DNA from: Merluccius polli
Taxonomy: Eukaryota > Chordata > Actinopteri > Gadiformes > Merlucciidae
Direction: 5' to 3'
Assembly: GCA_030340625.1 (NCBI GenBank)
Contig: JAOPHQ010003128.1
Span: 186,001 to 250,000 of the forward strand
Length of the DNA stretch: 64,000 bases
In this document: positions 53,997-64,000 of the stretch, one piece after another
Layout: the number at the start of each line of letters is the position of its first letter
Position numbering within the stretch: position 1 is the stretch's first letter
Made by a program: the position numbers and the translations under genes
The notes under the pieces: generated by a model
Told to the model about the DNA's origin: nothing
Databases searched by the model: none
Seen by the model: the letters and a program-made list of their open reading frames with translations, nothing else

Positions 53997-54132
53997 TTAT
54001 GTGGCTTGCCTTTAAGCTTGCTACATGTCTCTATGCCATGCTCACCTTTACAAAAGAGACACGCAGGAGTCATTGGTGAGGCACGATCTGTGCGCTCCAC
54101 TGAGCCTGTGTTTTTCTTTTGTCTGTCCAGCT
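53997..54132 (-). pseudogene. BEL/Pao gag, zinc-finger-proximal fragment
   Basis: Reads LDRQKKNTGSVERTDRASPM and PACLFCKGEHGIETCSKLKG then KPHKEK. The Cys/His pattern is the first zinc-binding segment of BEL/Pao gag. It joins in phase to 47421 (EFLRSQGLCFSC) across the TIR element, and to 55374 across a hAT element. Confidence 0.9.
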
Positions 54133-54825
54133 CAGGGCTCCAGAGTGCGACCATTTTGGTCGCACATGCGACCAAAAATCTGTCGAGTGCGACAAAACAT
54201 TTTCATTGGTCGCACCGGTGCGCCTGACATTAAGCTGTCTGTGTGGAGCGTTATTTTGTTTCCCCACCCGCGTTCTGTGAAGACGTGCCCCTACTCTGCC
54301 TCTGATTGGCTCTGACGTGCCCCTACTCTGATATTGTTTTTCGGTGAATGCGGTCCCGGTCCGATCTCAAAGACTCGGACTCGGGCCGTTCAAGGCTTTT
54401 TTTTACTGATCGGTAACGGCTATATTGAGCATGAACCTAAGCCTGATCCTTCGTTTTGTCAGCTGTCACACGTGTCGTAAACAGAGAGCACACTTTGCGG
54501 CAGGATGCAATGTCTGCAATGTAACTAACTATAAGGCAGGACTCTGTCTGCCGTCTGCGATAATCTCGTCCATTATCTAGACGGCCGTTCGTCGCACTCT
54601 GCGGATGTATCGGGACCCAGAAAAGTGCAGTGTTGAATTTGGACACACGACACGTTCAATATATTAAAAATACACTTTGAATAGAAAACTAGCGAACACC
54701 GGCAGTTGACGTCACACCATGTGGACTGTGGGTAATGTAGTCTTCTACGTACGCAACAGCCAGCAGAGCAGCGGCAAACAGAAGCAGTGGGAGGAGTCAG
54801 AAAGGATAATAAAATGTAACACTGC

Positions 54826-54896
<71 letters not shown>

Positions 54897-55368
54897 TATA
54901 AGCAGTGTTACATTTTTTTAACAAGAGCTACCTTTTACTAAATTTTTAATTGAAGTCCCAGATCATCCTTATGAAAACGAACGGGTTAAATGTAAATCCG
55001 CTTTGAAAAAAAGATGTCTGTTCAAGGCAGTGCACACTTTTGTTAAGTTATTTGAGTTTGATTTATTTATTTGAGTTTGTCAAGCACTTAAAACATCACA
55101 ATTGAGGTTATTGTGATTTCTTGTTTGTACAGTGATTTTTAAAAAAAAACATTTATCTACACCTATATTCCTGTTTACAATAATTTACATAATGTGTTAA
55201 GAAATTACCAATGTGTATGGAACTGACAAAACGCTTCAAATGTATTATTGCGGAGGCAAAAGGCGTGGTGAACATTTTTGGGTGCACCTAAATTATGTGC
55301 TGGTGCGCCTAAATGAAAAAGTTAGGCGCACCAGTGCAACCAATGTAAAAAGTTAGTCTGGAGCCCTG
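54133..55368. mobile_element. hAT-type non-autonomous element in BEL/Pao gag
   Basis: 1,236 bp, ends CAGGGCTCCAGA and TCTGGAGCCCTG, flanked by CAGCT (54128-54132, 55369-55373). The subterminal text GTGCGACCATTTTGGTCGCA and GGTGCGCCTAAATG is typical of a common fish repeat. Removing it restores the BEL/Pao codons in phase. The 5-bp duplication is short for hAT and would suit the hAT5 group. No transposase inside. Confidence 0.9.
54811..54916. repeat. (TA)n tract in a 21-bp perfect inverted repeat
   Basis: AAAATGTAACACTGCTTATA plus A at 54811-54831 and its exact reverse complement at 54896-54916 flank about 32 TA units. The whole can fold as one hairpin. Confidence 0.95.
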
Positions 55369-55373
55369 CAGCT

Positions 55374-56970
55374 GTATGGCACTCGTGGTGAATGATTTCT
55401 TGATTATGCCTTTTTTCTGTTCCTTGTAATCGCTTTGTTTAGTTGAGGGTGTTCTAGCTGCATAGCTATCTTTTATATCGCCAAATACTGGATGGAGTGC
55501 TATTTTGGCCTGTTTATTGATAAACTCAACTAAATCCTTGAATTTGACTCCTCTGTCACATTTCTCTTGAATGCCACAAACGACACTCCTCCACCGTTCA
55601 CGCATCTTGAATGGAAGCTTTGCTATGATAGCCTTCAAGCTTGCAACATTATCCAATTCTTCCATATAGCTCACTTCTGCCATGGTGTTGCAACAGGCGG
55701 TTAAGAAGAGTGAAAAGGCATTCAAAGCTTCTGCATCCTCTGGTTTGATAGGCATCCAGTTTGACACTTTGTTCATGTAGGCTACAGCGATTTTTTAATC
55801 GTTCCCAAAATGCTCTTTAAGCAGCTGTTTGGCCTTGTGGTAGCCTGCGTCTGGCTTCATGTGAAGGCAAATTTTTATTAGCTCTTTGGGCTGTCCAGTC
55901 GTAAACTGCTCTAAGAAGTAGAGACGGTCTTTAGAGCTTTCAGTGCGGGATTCTACGCCATGCTCGAAGGCTCTTACAAACACATTGTAGTCTAGAGGAT
56001 CACCACTGAACGTAGGGATGTTCAATGGGGGCAGTGTCATCATTTTCTGTTGCTTCACCATTAATTCCGTTATGTTATTCTGCCTTTTCATAACACTGCA
56101 GAGAGTTTCCACGGTATGATCATCTTTTATAAGATTGCCACTAGACTGTTGCTGGGCAGTAGCCTGGGGTTGAAGTGGCCTGAATTCACCATGTCCATTT
56201 TGCAAGTTTCTAACTGGATTTTGATTTAATGGTAAGTATCCAGATTCAATAGACATTCTGCCTGCATGGCTTACATGTGATAAGCGCTCATTTTCATAGT
56301 TTTCTAAAACTTTCAGTTTAGCATCAGAGGCTGCAATGGCTGTTTGCAGATCTAGAGCTTCTCTTTTTGCTTTTAATTCAGCTTCCTGACGTTCAAGATC
56401 TTGCCTTTGTTTAAGGGCTGCGGCCTGTGCACCTAATGCAGCTCTCTCTACTTCAGCTTTCAGGCGCACTGAGGAAGCCGTGGACACATTGCTTCCAACG
56501 TCTGACCCATACTTTCTGATCTTATTGCTTTGAGCAATGGACACCATCGATACACTGTCTGCAGGCTGTACGTCTGCGTCACATTCTTTAGCTTGCCTGG
56601 CGCGCTCTTCAGCGTTCTTTAGCCATGTTTCCCCTTGTAATATACATCCACGAACGCACATTATATTAGGTTCATACCATGACTTCTGGTCCCGTTCTAA
56701 TTCTTCACCACATAGCACTCGTGTTAAAGCTACATTTATATTGTAAAATTCTTCCACTGAATCTTGATAATTCACACGCAATTTCTGTTTAACTGTGGAT
56801 GTGTTAGCATCGTAATCCATTAGCCGTCTGAGCTCATTAAATTGGCTAGTGAGATGACCTAGTTTAGCTTTCCTGGATTGAGTTAATCTTTTTACCTTTT
56901 CCTCGATAGCTTTCTGAGTCATCTTCTGTTCTCTTTTTTCACAAGGTAACTCTTCAAAGTCATCTTCCAT
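55374..56970 (-). pseudogene. BEL/Pao gag
   Basis: Begins MEDDFEELPCEKREQKMTQK and continues in one frame for 391 codons: a long helical region, FNELRRLMDYDANTST, ELERDQKSWYEPNIMCVRG, then a coiled coil (KAEVERAALGAQAAALKQRQ...) and the capsid-like part LPPLNIPTFSGDPLDYNVFV, ESSKDRLYFLEQFTTGQPKE and LLKEHFGND. A single in-frame stop at 55795-55797 follows, then the same frame continues with KIAVAYMNKVSNWMPIKPED to the hAT insertion. One stop in over 500 codons means a relatively young copy. The protein forms the particle core. Confidence 0.93.
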
Positions 56971-57962
56971 GATGGCAATTTATCTATTTATTTTAAATTA
57001 TTTAGCAAGGCTAGGTTTTGTTGCTTACCGTGCTAGTTCGTTTACCTTCAGCCCATGATGTTCAGGCTAGCTGGTAACTTCAAGAGTTCCCTCACAAAAC
57101 GTTGTCCAGCCAAGCAGTGCACGAGCCTTGTCCTTCTTTCGAATCTTCCTTTCCAGACGGAGAAGTGGTTATCTGACTAATAATGTAGGGTTTTCCAATA
57201 AAGCCCTTCTACTTTGCTGAGAGTCTATGGCTGACGCGTGTTCGTTTATCCAAAGAGTGTCTTCCGAAGATGTTGGTTTTTTGAAGATTTATTTTTCCAA
57301 GACATCGACAAACATATACAAGTCCATAAGTGTAGCCTATCTGACACTTACTAAAATGCAATAACACAAAATATCCTGAATACTCCTGACACTTCTTGAC
57401 ACGACCTGGCACGGTCAGAAAACCGTGAGACTCCTCGCTCCTCGTGCCATCCAACCTAGCATGATGCCTCCCGCTACGGTAACGCGATTAACCCAAAAAA
57501 CCCTTAAAGCCACAGGCACCAATTTCAGCATTCCTGATGCAATCCATCACAGTAAAATAATGTATCGCAAATAAAGTTGTAAATCCAAATATTAACTTGT
57601 GACCTTAAACCTTAAATTATAAAACACATGAAATAGGCTATATGGCACCTACACACTGTATGTTGAAAGTATAGGCCATCGCGATTCCCGATGTACAATG
57701 CATTACGTCAGCTCTCTGGCTCATAGCTGAGCGGACTAGAATACCTCCCGTTGCCAAGTCTAAGGTCCGTCCTATTTACTGGAGGAGTGAACTACGTTTC
57801 CGTTGCATAAGAACCTTACGGGAGGGTAATGATTGTTCCAGGTATTAGTCAGACCCTCAGGCGTTACTAGGGAAACTAAATTATGGCTTGTGAAAAACTG
57901 TATATTTTGATTGTAAAACGCATGCAAATATTAATTAATGGTCTTAATTTATTTTCTTTGGC
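56971..57962. other. presumed BEL/Pao leader, otherwise unassigned
   Basis: The 5' LTR of the BEL/Pao element should lie here (minus strand), but no LTR pair can be matched because the other end of the element is lost, and no clear TG...CA boundary or primer site was identified. The open frame at 57209-57454 has no family resemblance. Confidence 0.35.
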
Positions 57963-58490
57963 AAGTGACCATGGTATAAGCGGGATAATGCCCTTCGAGG
58001 TGTCCATTAACATAAATTAATGGACTTCGCGGAAGGGAGGACGAGGTGTTCATTAACTTCTGATAATGGACACCTTGTCGGGCATTATCCCTTACTTATA
58101 CCATGGTCTGGGTGAATGGTCTCAATTCTGATTGGCTGGAGGGTGTAGGTTAATGTACACCTAGGAAAGACGTTGACGATATGAAGACGCTATGGCCACG
58201 TTGCTTGGCAACGCCTGCATACGGGAGATATTAAATAGTCCGCTCGACTTGTAAAAATAAAAAAAAACCTCACGATTTTAACTCTAAAACACATTAAAGT
58301 GTTAATTAAATAAAATATTAAATATTTCTTTCTTTCGTAAGTGACCATGGTATAAGCGGGATAATGCCCTTCGAGGTGTCCATTAACATAAATTAATTGA
58401 CTTCGCTTCGCGTCGGACGGTTCACGCCTCCGCGTCGTCCATTCATTTCTGTTAATGGACACCTCGTCGGGCATTATCCCTTACTTATGA
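57963..58490. repeat. two related long palindromes
   Basis: The palindrome arms start ACCATGGTATAAGCGGGATA and include AATGCCCTTCGAGGTGTCCA; they lie at 57969-58009 with 58063-58107 and at 58343-58386 with 58451-58488. The two palindromes resemble each other and are joined by the ACCATGGTCTGGGTGAAT segment also present at 4905. They could be a foldback-type element or two nested copies. Confidence 0.85.
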
Positions 58491-58890
58491 ATTACCTAAA
58501 GAAATTAAAGGGACGTGGATGGTTATAATAATGTACATAATAATACAGAAAATTATTAGAATAAGGAATCGTTCAAATAATGAGAGATGAGATACATAGC
58601 CTCCTACTTGTTGGCATGTCTGGTCTCTCCATATCCTCCTACTTGTTGGCATGTCTGGGGCCGTATTCACAAAGGATCTTAGCGCTAAAAGTAGCTCCTA
58701 ACTGGCGAATTTAGGAGAAACTCCTAAAAATAATGGGCGTGTCAGTCTTACATTTAGGACTCCTAATTTTTTTCACTAAGAGCAATTCACAAAGTATTTT
58801 AGGCCTAAAAGTAACACCTAAGTCTAGGAGAGCCTAAAAGTCCTCGAGAGGACTCCTAACTCACTAAGACCTATTCACAAAGAATCGGAA

Positions 58891-59274
58891 AATGACTGCG
58901 AGACGAAATGTTTTGGAGACAATGGAAGACTGAATTGATCAAGAGATATCGGCTAAACCGTGAGGGTATAAAACTTGTTGTGCAATTAGTGCGGGATGCA
59001 ATAACACCCCCGACTAACAGGAATAACCCGATTAGGAAATAAAATGTTTGGCAACACGATATTTAGCAACAGGGAAAATGCAACTTTGCAATGCCGACGA
59101 TTTAGGAATATCGCAACCATCAGTCAGCCATAAACCAAACCATCAACGCGCTCTGTAGACCACATATCAATTCAATTAAATTCAAACTTTATTAAGGACA
59201 CATCTCATGAAAGGTCCATAACACCAACACAACACAATAATAATAAAATAATAAAAATAGAATAAAAAATACAT

Positions 59275-59343
<69 letters not shown>

Positions 59344-59363
59344 GCCTACATACATATATGTAA

Positions 59364-59395
<32 letters not shown>

Positions 59396-60130
59396 GATTC
59401 CACAATGATCATATATTTACATACAGGCTAGAAGAGCTGACAGAGCTCAGTTCAAAGTTGGTTAAGGCTGAAATAATACCATTAATATCATCCAACAGTT
59501 TATCCGGTTTCCTTTGGACAATCAACAACTACACAGGAGGATCAAAGCCAACTTCATGGCATGCAGGTATGGCCGGTGTGATCGGCGCTGTTGACGGGAC
59601 GCACATACAAATAATTGCGCCATCAAAAGATGAGGACGTGTTCGTCAATAGAAAGAAAGTACATACATCAACACGCAGATTGTTGTTGATGCAACTTTTA
59701 ACATTCTTGATGTGGTTGCAAAGTGGCCAGGGTCTACCCGTGATCCGCGTATTTTAATGGGGAGCGGTCTGAGGCGTGAGGCGCCATGTACCAGTTGAGT
59801 GTCTTGCTGGGTGACAGCGGCTGTCCCTGCAAGACGTCTTGACACCCTATCTCAATCCACAACCGGGAGCAGTTAAAGTATAACATGTAAGATTACGCTT
59901 AGTCCTATGCGTAAAAAACATCGTATTAGCTCTTTGTCGCCTTTTATTTGTTGAATCCATATTTATTATTATTAGCCTATTGTTTACTGTTTTCCTCCAT
60001 ATATGTTAGGGCACACAAAAATACACGAAATCGATTTCATGTCCTGCACGGCGAAATACGCCTCAGCCCAGAGAGGGAAAGTATAGGCCTAGTGATCACT
60101 GTATGCGCCACTCTCCACCTCCGGTATGGG
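58891..60130 (+). pseudogene. HARBI1-like transposase of Harbinger copy 2
   Basis: Starts near MTARRNVLETMED (58891) and soon shows stops. Later come EIKCLATRYLATGKMQLCNA and DDLGISQPSVS (helix-turn-helix-like), then from 59560 the catalytic part MAGVIGAVDGTHIQIIAPSK and VFVNRKKVHT (first Asp in AVDGTH). RFHVLHGEIRLSPE and VITVCATLHLRYG mark the C-terminal part near 60030-60130. A simple-repeat block at about 59160-59440 interrupts it. Many frameshifts make it inactive. Confidence 0.8.
59274..59396. repeat. AC/TA compound microsatellite
   Basis: ACACACAC, about 28 TA units, a short break, and (AC)n again. Equivalent to the GT tract in Harbinger copy 1. Confidence 0.92.
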
Positions 60131-61330
60131 CTGTTATTTAAAGTGTTGAATAGTGGAGATATGCTCATTGGATAATAGTTTGCAGTGTGCTTTTAATTGC
60201 CTCCTTGAATTAATGCAATTTACGTATTTTTATTGTTTGCTTTTTCTCTCTCTCTTTAACGTGCATATAGGCTACAACGTCATTATCGTGGTCTGCACAA
60301 ACTTGTCATCGTGCGTGTATTCTGCTAACTGCACTGTCCATAACTATTTGATAGGAATTTCTAGCCGAGGCTATTTCCTTGTTCTTCGGTGATTCAGTGG
60401 GCTCGTTTCCACAGAGACCGCCTGCTCTGAACAACCAATCACCGTACTGACCGCTTCCAAACTCGTGCACGAGAATCGACGTAATCCATAGCAACGGCGC
60501 GTCACTCTTAGTGATTTATCCTTAGTATGAGTAGGTCTCAGCGGCTTTGTGAATAACTTTTAAGAAAAAACTCCTACGTAAAATGTTTTAGCGCGAGTTA
60601 GGAGCACTCCTAGCGGTAAGATAAAATGCTTTGTGAATACGGCCCCTGGTCTCTCCATATCCTCCTACTTTTTGGTGTATCTGGTCTCTCCATAGCCTCC
60701 TACTTGTTGGTGTATCTGGTCTCTCCATAGCCTCCTACTTGTTGGTGTGTCTGGTCTCTCCTACTTGTTGGTGTGTCTGGTCTCTACATAGCCTCCTACT
60801 TGTTGGTGTGTCTGGTCTCTCCTACTTGTTGGTGTGTCTGGTCTCTACATAGCCTCCTACTTGTTGGCATGTCTGGTCTCTCCATATCCTCCTACTTTTT
60901 GGTGTATCTGGTCTCTCCATAGCCTCCTACTTGTTGGTGTATCTGGTCTCTCCATAGCCTCCTACTTGTTGGTGTGTCTGGTCTCTCCTACTTGTTGGTG
61001 TGTCTGGTCTCTACATAGCCTCCTACTTGTTGGTGTGTCTGGTCTCTCCATAGCCTCCTACTTGTTGGTGTGTCTGGTCTCTCCATATCCTCCTACTTGT
61101 TGGCATGTCTGGTCTCTCCATATCCTCCTACTTTTTGGTGTATCTGGTCTCTCCATAGCCTCCTACTTGTTGGTGTGTCTGGTCTCTCCATAGCCTCCTA
61201 CTTGTTGGTGTGTCTGGTCTCTACATAGCCTCCTACTTGTTGGTGTGTCTGGTCTCTCCATAGCCTCCTACTTGTTGGTGTGTCTGGTCTCTCCATAGCC
61301 TCCTACTTGTTGGTGTGTCTGGTCTCTGTA

Positions 61331-61484
61331 GCTCAGTAGCTGGGGCACATGATAAGGATGCCCCCATGTCGGCTACCCCGCAGAGTGTTATACGGCCAGC
61401 TACATCATGGTCCACACTCAGCTGGAGGGCCGAATAAGTGCTATAAGGATCAGATGAAGAATGCTCTGAGGAGGTGCAAGATCA
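61331..61484. other. unassigned stretch
   Basis: Short sequence between the minisatellite and the LINE tail. No gene, no clear repeat. Confidence 0.4.
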
Positions 61485-62020
61485 AGTTCAAGTTAATTTA
61501 TTCGTCTCCCTTGGGAGAAATTTGGTTTAGAGACAGGGTACTGCTGCATAGACAAACATGGAACATACAGAGACACCAATGAATAAAAGCAGTAAAACAT
61601 CCAACATAGAAACAAAGTACATAACTGGTAGACATAGGTACCAGATAGGTACCACTTTGGTCCCAGATAGGGACCAGAGTGCAAGAAGATCTGAGCTGTG
61701 ACATTCGCCCTACCCCCTAATCAGAAAGTACAGTGCTAATACACATTCAAATTGCAGTGCACAATAAAGTGCTAGTGCCTATTAAAGTGCTTGTCAATAT
61801 TTAGAAATGCTAGTACAGATTAGGTTAAAAATACAGTTCTAGAACACACTTGAATGCAGTGCCCAGTAAAGTGCTGGTGCATATTAAAGTGCTAGTGTAT
61901 ATTCGAGTGCTGTTACAGATTAAAGTGCTGGTGCATATTACAGTGCTGGCGCTTGTTTAACGTGCTTCCTGGCACACCAAGTAGCTACCACTGTATACAA
62001 TACACTACACAGAAACCTCC

Positions 62021-62506
62021 CTACATTTGCTCATTAATGAGCTTGACTGACAATGGGACAAAGGAGTGTTTGAACCGGTTGTGTTTACATAAGGAGACCC
62101 TGTACCTTCTCCCTGAGGGCATTAATGAATATTCGTTGTTCAAAACATGGGAACTGTCATTAAGAATGTTTTTTGCCTGAGTGATGACAGCCTGATCGAA
62201 CAGTACCTGAGGGTTAAGGGGGGAGTGACCCATGATCTTGCCTGCTACTCTGACCAGGTTGAGAATCTGTGATTTTGATTTGACATTTAGGTTCCCAAAC
62301 CAGCAGGTGATACCGTACCGTAGAATGGACTCTATTGCTGCTCTATAGAAAATTAACATGTTTTTGCAGACGCCAAACAGCTGTAGTCTACGTAAAAAGT
62401 TGAGGGGCTGGTGAGTTCTGGCGCAGACAGTGGCTATCTGTGTCTGCCAGCTCAAGTCACTGTCAATGTAAATGCCTAGGTACTTGCATGAAGTCACTTG
62501 ATTAAT
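62021..62506 (-). pseudogene. LINE reverse transcriptase C-terminal part
   Basis: Reads INQVTSCKYLGIYIDSDLSW, FLRRLQLFGVCKNMLIFYRA, ESILRYGITCWFGN and VRVAGKIMG, the thumb and C-terminal region shared by L2/CR1- and Rex1-type LINE RTs. The frame ends at 62021 after PSGRRYRVS and RFKHSFVPLSVKLIN, a typical LINE ORF2 end. Upstream codons continue at 63192 after a hAT element. Confidence 0.85.
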
Positions 62507-62514
62507 GTTATTAC

Positions 62515-63183
62515 TAGGGATGTCCGATATTATCGGCCCACCGATATTATCGGCCGATATTGGCATAAAAAATCAATATCGGAAAATATCGGTATCGGTT
62601 TTTTAACCGATACCGAAATCGATTTTGAAATAATTTCAGAGATCTGTTATGTTTCAAGTGAGGACGTGGTTTGATGACATCATCAAACGCGCCGCGCCGT
62701 CTCAGTCAATAACAAGCCTGGGCTGTGCGGCCGTGTAGTGGGACGCTAGTTGTAGCTGTGGTTATGTCGGTGGTTTGGAATTATTTCAAAGTTTCTACGA
62801 TGAATAGTAAAATAGGGGTTATGCGCAACATACTAACGCATTCTGCGAAACAGTCATCACAACCGGTTCAGGTCCGCTGTACCGCTCACATTATTTTATT
62901 TATTAATCCGCACTTCCAGACCGTCACCGGGGCTTCAGAGTAATGTGTCCGAGGAGAGCAGCCCTCTCCCGGACACACACGCTAGCTTTTACCGCTGTTT
63001 TGTTTTTATTTATTAATCCACACTTCCGCTCGGCATAAAGCCTATTGCGGTTTGCAATGAGTGTAAAGCGGAGGTTTCACGTGGCCGCATATATCGGTAT
63101 CGGTATCGGTTGATATCGGTATCGGAAATTAAGAGTTGAACAATATCGGTTATCGGTAAAAAAGCCAATATCGGACATCCCTA
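62515..63183. mobile_element. hAT element, copy B of the TAGGGATGTCCGATATT family
   Basis: 669 bp, same terminal repeat TAGGGATGTCCGATATT as copy A, flanked by an exact 8-bp duplication GTTATTAC (62507-62514, 63184-63191). Opposite orientation to copy A, with one instead of three internal repeat blocks. Inserted in the LINE RT gene. Confidence 0.95.
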
Positions 63184-63191
63184 GTTATTAC

Positions 63192-63343
63192 CATGTATGG
63201 TCACAGGGCTGTGATCACCAATTGATTTGGGGTCAAACAGCATTTCCACAGTTTTACCTGTGTTAATGTGTAATTTATGGTCGTCGCACCAGTCCACAAA
63301 CCTATCCACAGCATCTCTGTGAACGGATGAGTTGGAGTTCCTA
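63192..63343 (-). pseudogene. LINE reverse transcriptase, upstream fragment
   Basis: Reads NSSVHRDAVDRFVDWCDDHK, LHINTGKTVEMLFD and HSPVTIHGN, the segment between the RT active site and the KYLG motif in L2/Rex1-type enzymes. It joins across the hAT copy to 62506 and is cut at 63344 by a dispersed repeat. Confidence 0.82.
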
Positions 63344-63573
63344 TTCAATTCAATTTTATTTGTATAGCGCCAATTCATAACAGAAGTTATCTCAGGGCAC
63401 TTTTCAAATGGAGCAGGTCTAGACCAAACTCCTAATAACATTTACAGAGACCCAACAGTACCACCATGAGCAAGCACTTGGCACGGGGGCAAGGAAAAAC
63501 TGCCTGTTAAATGGCAGAAACCTTGGACAGACCCTTCGGCTCTAGGTGGGTGGTCATCTGCCTTGACCAGTTG

Positions 63574-63613
<40 letters not shown>

Positions 63614-64000
63614 ACATCAATACACTAATGAACATGATGATGAAGACAGCACCAATGATGGGGGACAGCGAGCAGCATCAACAGTAACTATATATAACTG
63701 GTAACTGATATTAGCAATGGCAGTCAAGCAGGACCATGGAGGCTCCGCCAGGATCCATGAGAACCTGCGAGACGAGAAAACACAAGAACTCCAGGGAAGA
63801 AGTGTTAGTAACATGCATTAATGGGACATGAATGTGTGCACACAGAGAGAGAGCGAGAGAGCGAGAGAGAGAGACTCAGTGCACCAAGGGAAATCCCCCG
63901 ATAGTCTAGGCCTATAGCAGCATAACTAAGGGATGGTTCAGGACTCACCTGATCCAGCCCTAACTATAAGCTTTATCAAAGAGGAACGTCTTAAGCCTAC
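63344..64000 (+). repeat. dispersed fish repeat (TTTATTTGTATAGCGCC)
   Basis: Starts ATTCAATTCAATTTTATTTG followed by TATAGCGCCAATTCATAACA, then GGCACTTTTC and GCAGGTCTAGACC. I recognise this as a repeat common in percomorph fish. It extends past the window. It contains (GA)n at about 63576-63611 and 63844-63873. Confidence 0.75.

Larger units (their letters stand above)
58658..60645 (+). mobile_element. PIF/Harbinger transposon, copy 2
   Basis: 1,988 bp with the terminal repeat GGGCCGTATTCACAAAG at both ends, flanked by a CTG duplication (58655-58657, 60646-60648) within the minisatellite unit. It is the same family as copy 1, in opposite orientation and without its nested hAT elements. It contains a decayed transposase and an AC/TA tract. 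Confidence 0.93.
58600..61330. repeat. 35-bp minisatellite, split by Harbinger copy 2
   Basis: Units of CCTCCTACTTGTTGGTGTGT plus CTGGTCTCTCCATAG with variants (GGCATGTCTGG, TTTTTGG, CTACATAG and some units lacking the CCATAGC part). There are about 1.5 units left of the transposon and roughly 20 to its right. The open frame read through it is repeat, not a gene. Confidence 0.92.
61485..63343 (-). mobile_element. LINE fragment, L2/CR1 or Rex1-like
   Basis: The minus strand carries the end of an RT gene (62021-62506 and 63192-63343) and a 3' UTR of about 530 bp with short repeats (AGTGCTAGTG, AGTGCTGGTGC) down to about 61485. It is 5'-truncated: a dispersed repeat takes over at 63344. A hAT copy is inserted in the RT gene. 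Confidence 0.8.

Noticed and set aside
57000..57500. 5' LTR of the BEL/Pao element
   Set aside because: Expected here, but no matching partner LTR, primer site or clear ends were found.
60834..61193. 119-codon open frame with repeated LLLVGVSGLSIASY-like text
   Set aside because: It is the 35-bp minisatellite read in one frame; the length follows from the absence of stops in the unit.

Overview
The window looks like ray-finned fish DNA. It holds no intact host gene, but it is packed with nested transposable elements: Gmr1-like Ty3/gypsy, BEL/Pao, L1, an L2/Rex1-like LINE, hAT, PIF/Harbinger, P-element/THAP9-like and mariner- and Kolobok-type elements, an endogenous retrovirus, and many GT, AT and minisatellite tracts. 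Base composition, dispersed repeats and intron-like breaks are eukaryotic. The teleost assignment is an inference from the repeat families, and no species can be named.

Layout. 1-5.9 kb: non-coding DNA with one promoter-like block (about 1.09-1.30 kb) and a dispersed repeat (3.16-3.72 kb). 5.9-13.4 kb: a decayed P-element/THAP9-like transposase, split by a 5,987-bp Gmr1-like LTR retrotransposon with a perfect 5-bp target duplication and the unusual pol order protease-integrase-RT-RNase H. 14.1-21.5 kb: a hAT copy split by a 5'-truncated L1 and by a TTAA-flanked element. 21.7-57.0 kb: one BEL/Pao retrotransposon on the minus strand, gag at the right and integrase at the left, blown apart by at least five separate insertions. 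Four of these have readable target duplications, and some carry insertions of their own, up to four levels deep.

The largest insertion in the BEL/Pao element (about 26.4-45.8 kb) carries fragments of a protein family that, to my knowledge, is annotated only as uncharacterised. It has the motifs HIDFSENY and SDGPVTQYRNK. On both sides of it sit repeated copies of a CATGTGGGGCGACC motif. I read it as a candidate undescribed DNA transposon and its transposase. Inside it lies a 10.8-kb hierarchical tandem array: four long units, an internal 601-bp triplication and two hairpin-forming minisatellites.

57-64 kb: palindromic repeats, a 35-bp minisatellite hit by a second Harbinger copy, a LINE fragment split by a hAT element, and a common dispersed repeat. 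The genes do not work together as a pathway. Each belongs to its own mobile element, and the value of the window is the readable order of insertion.
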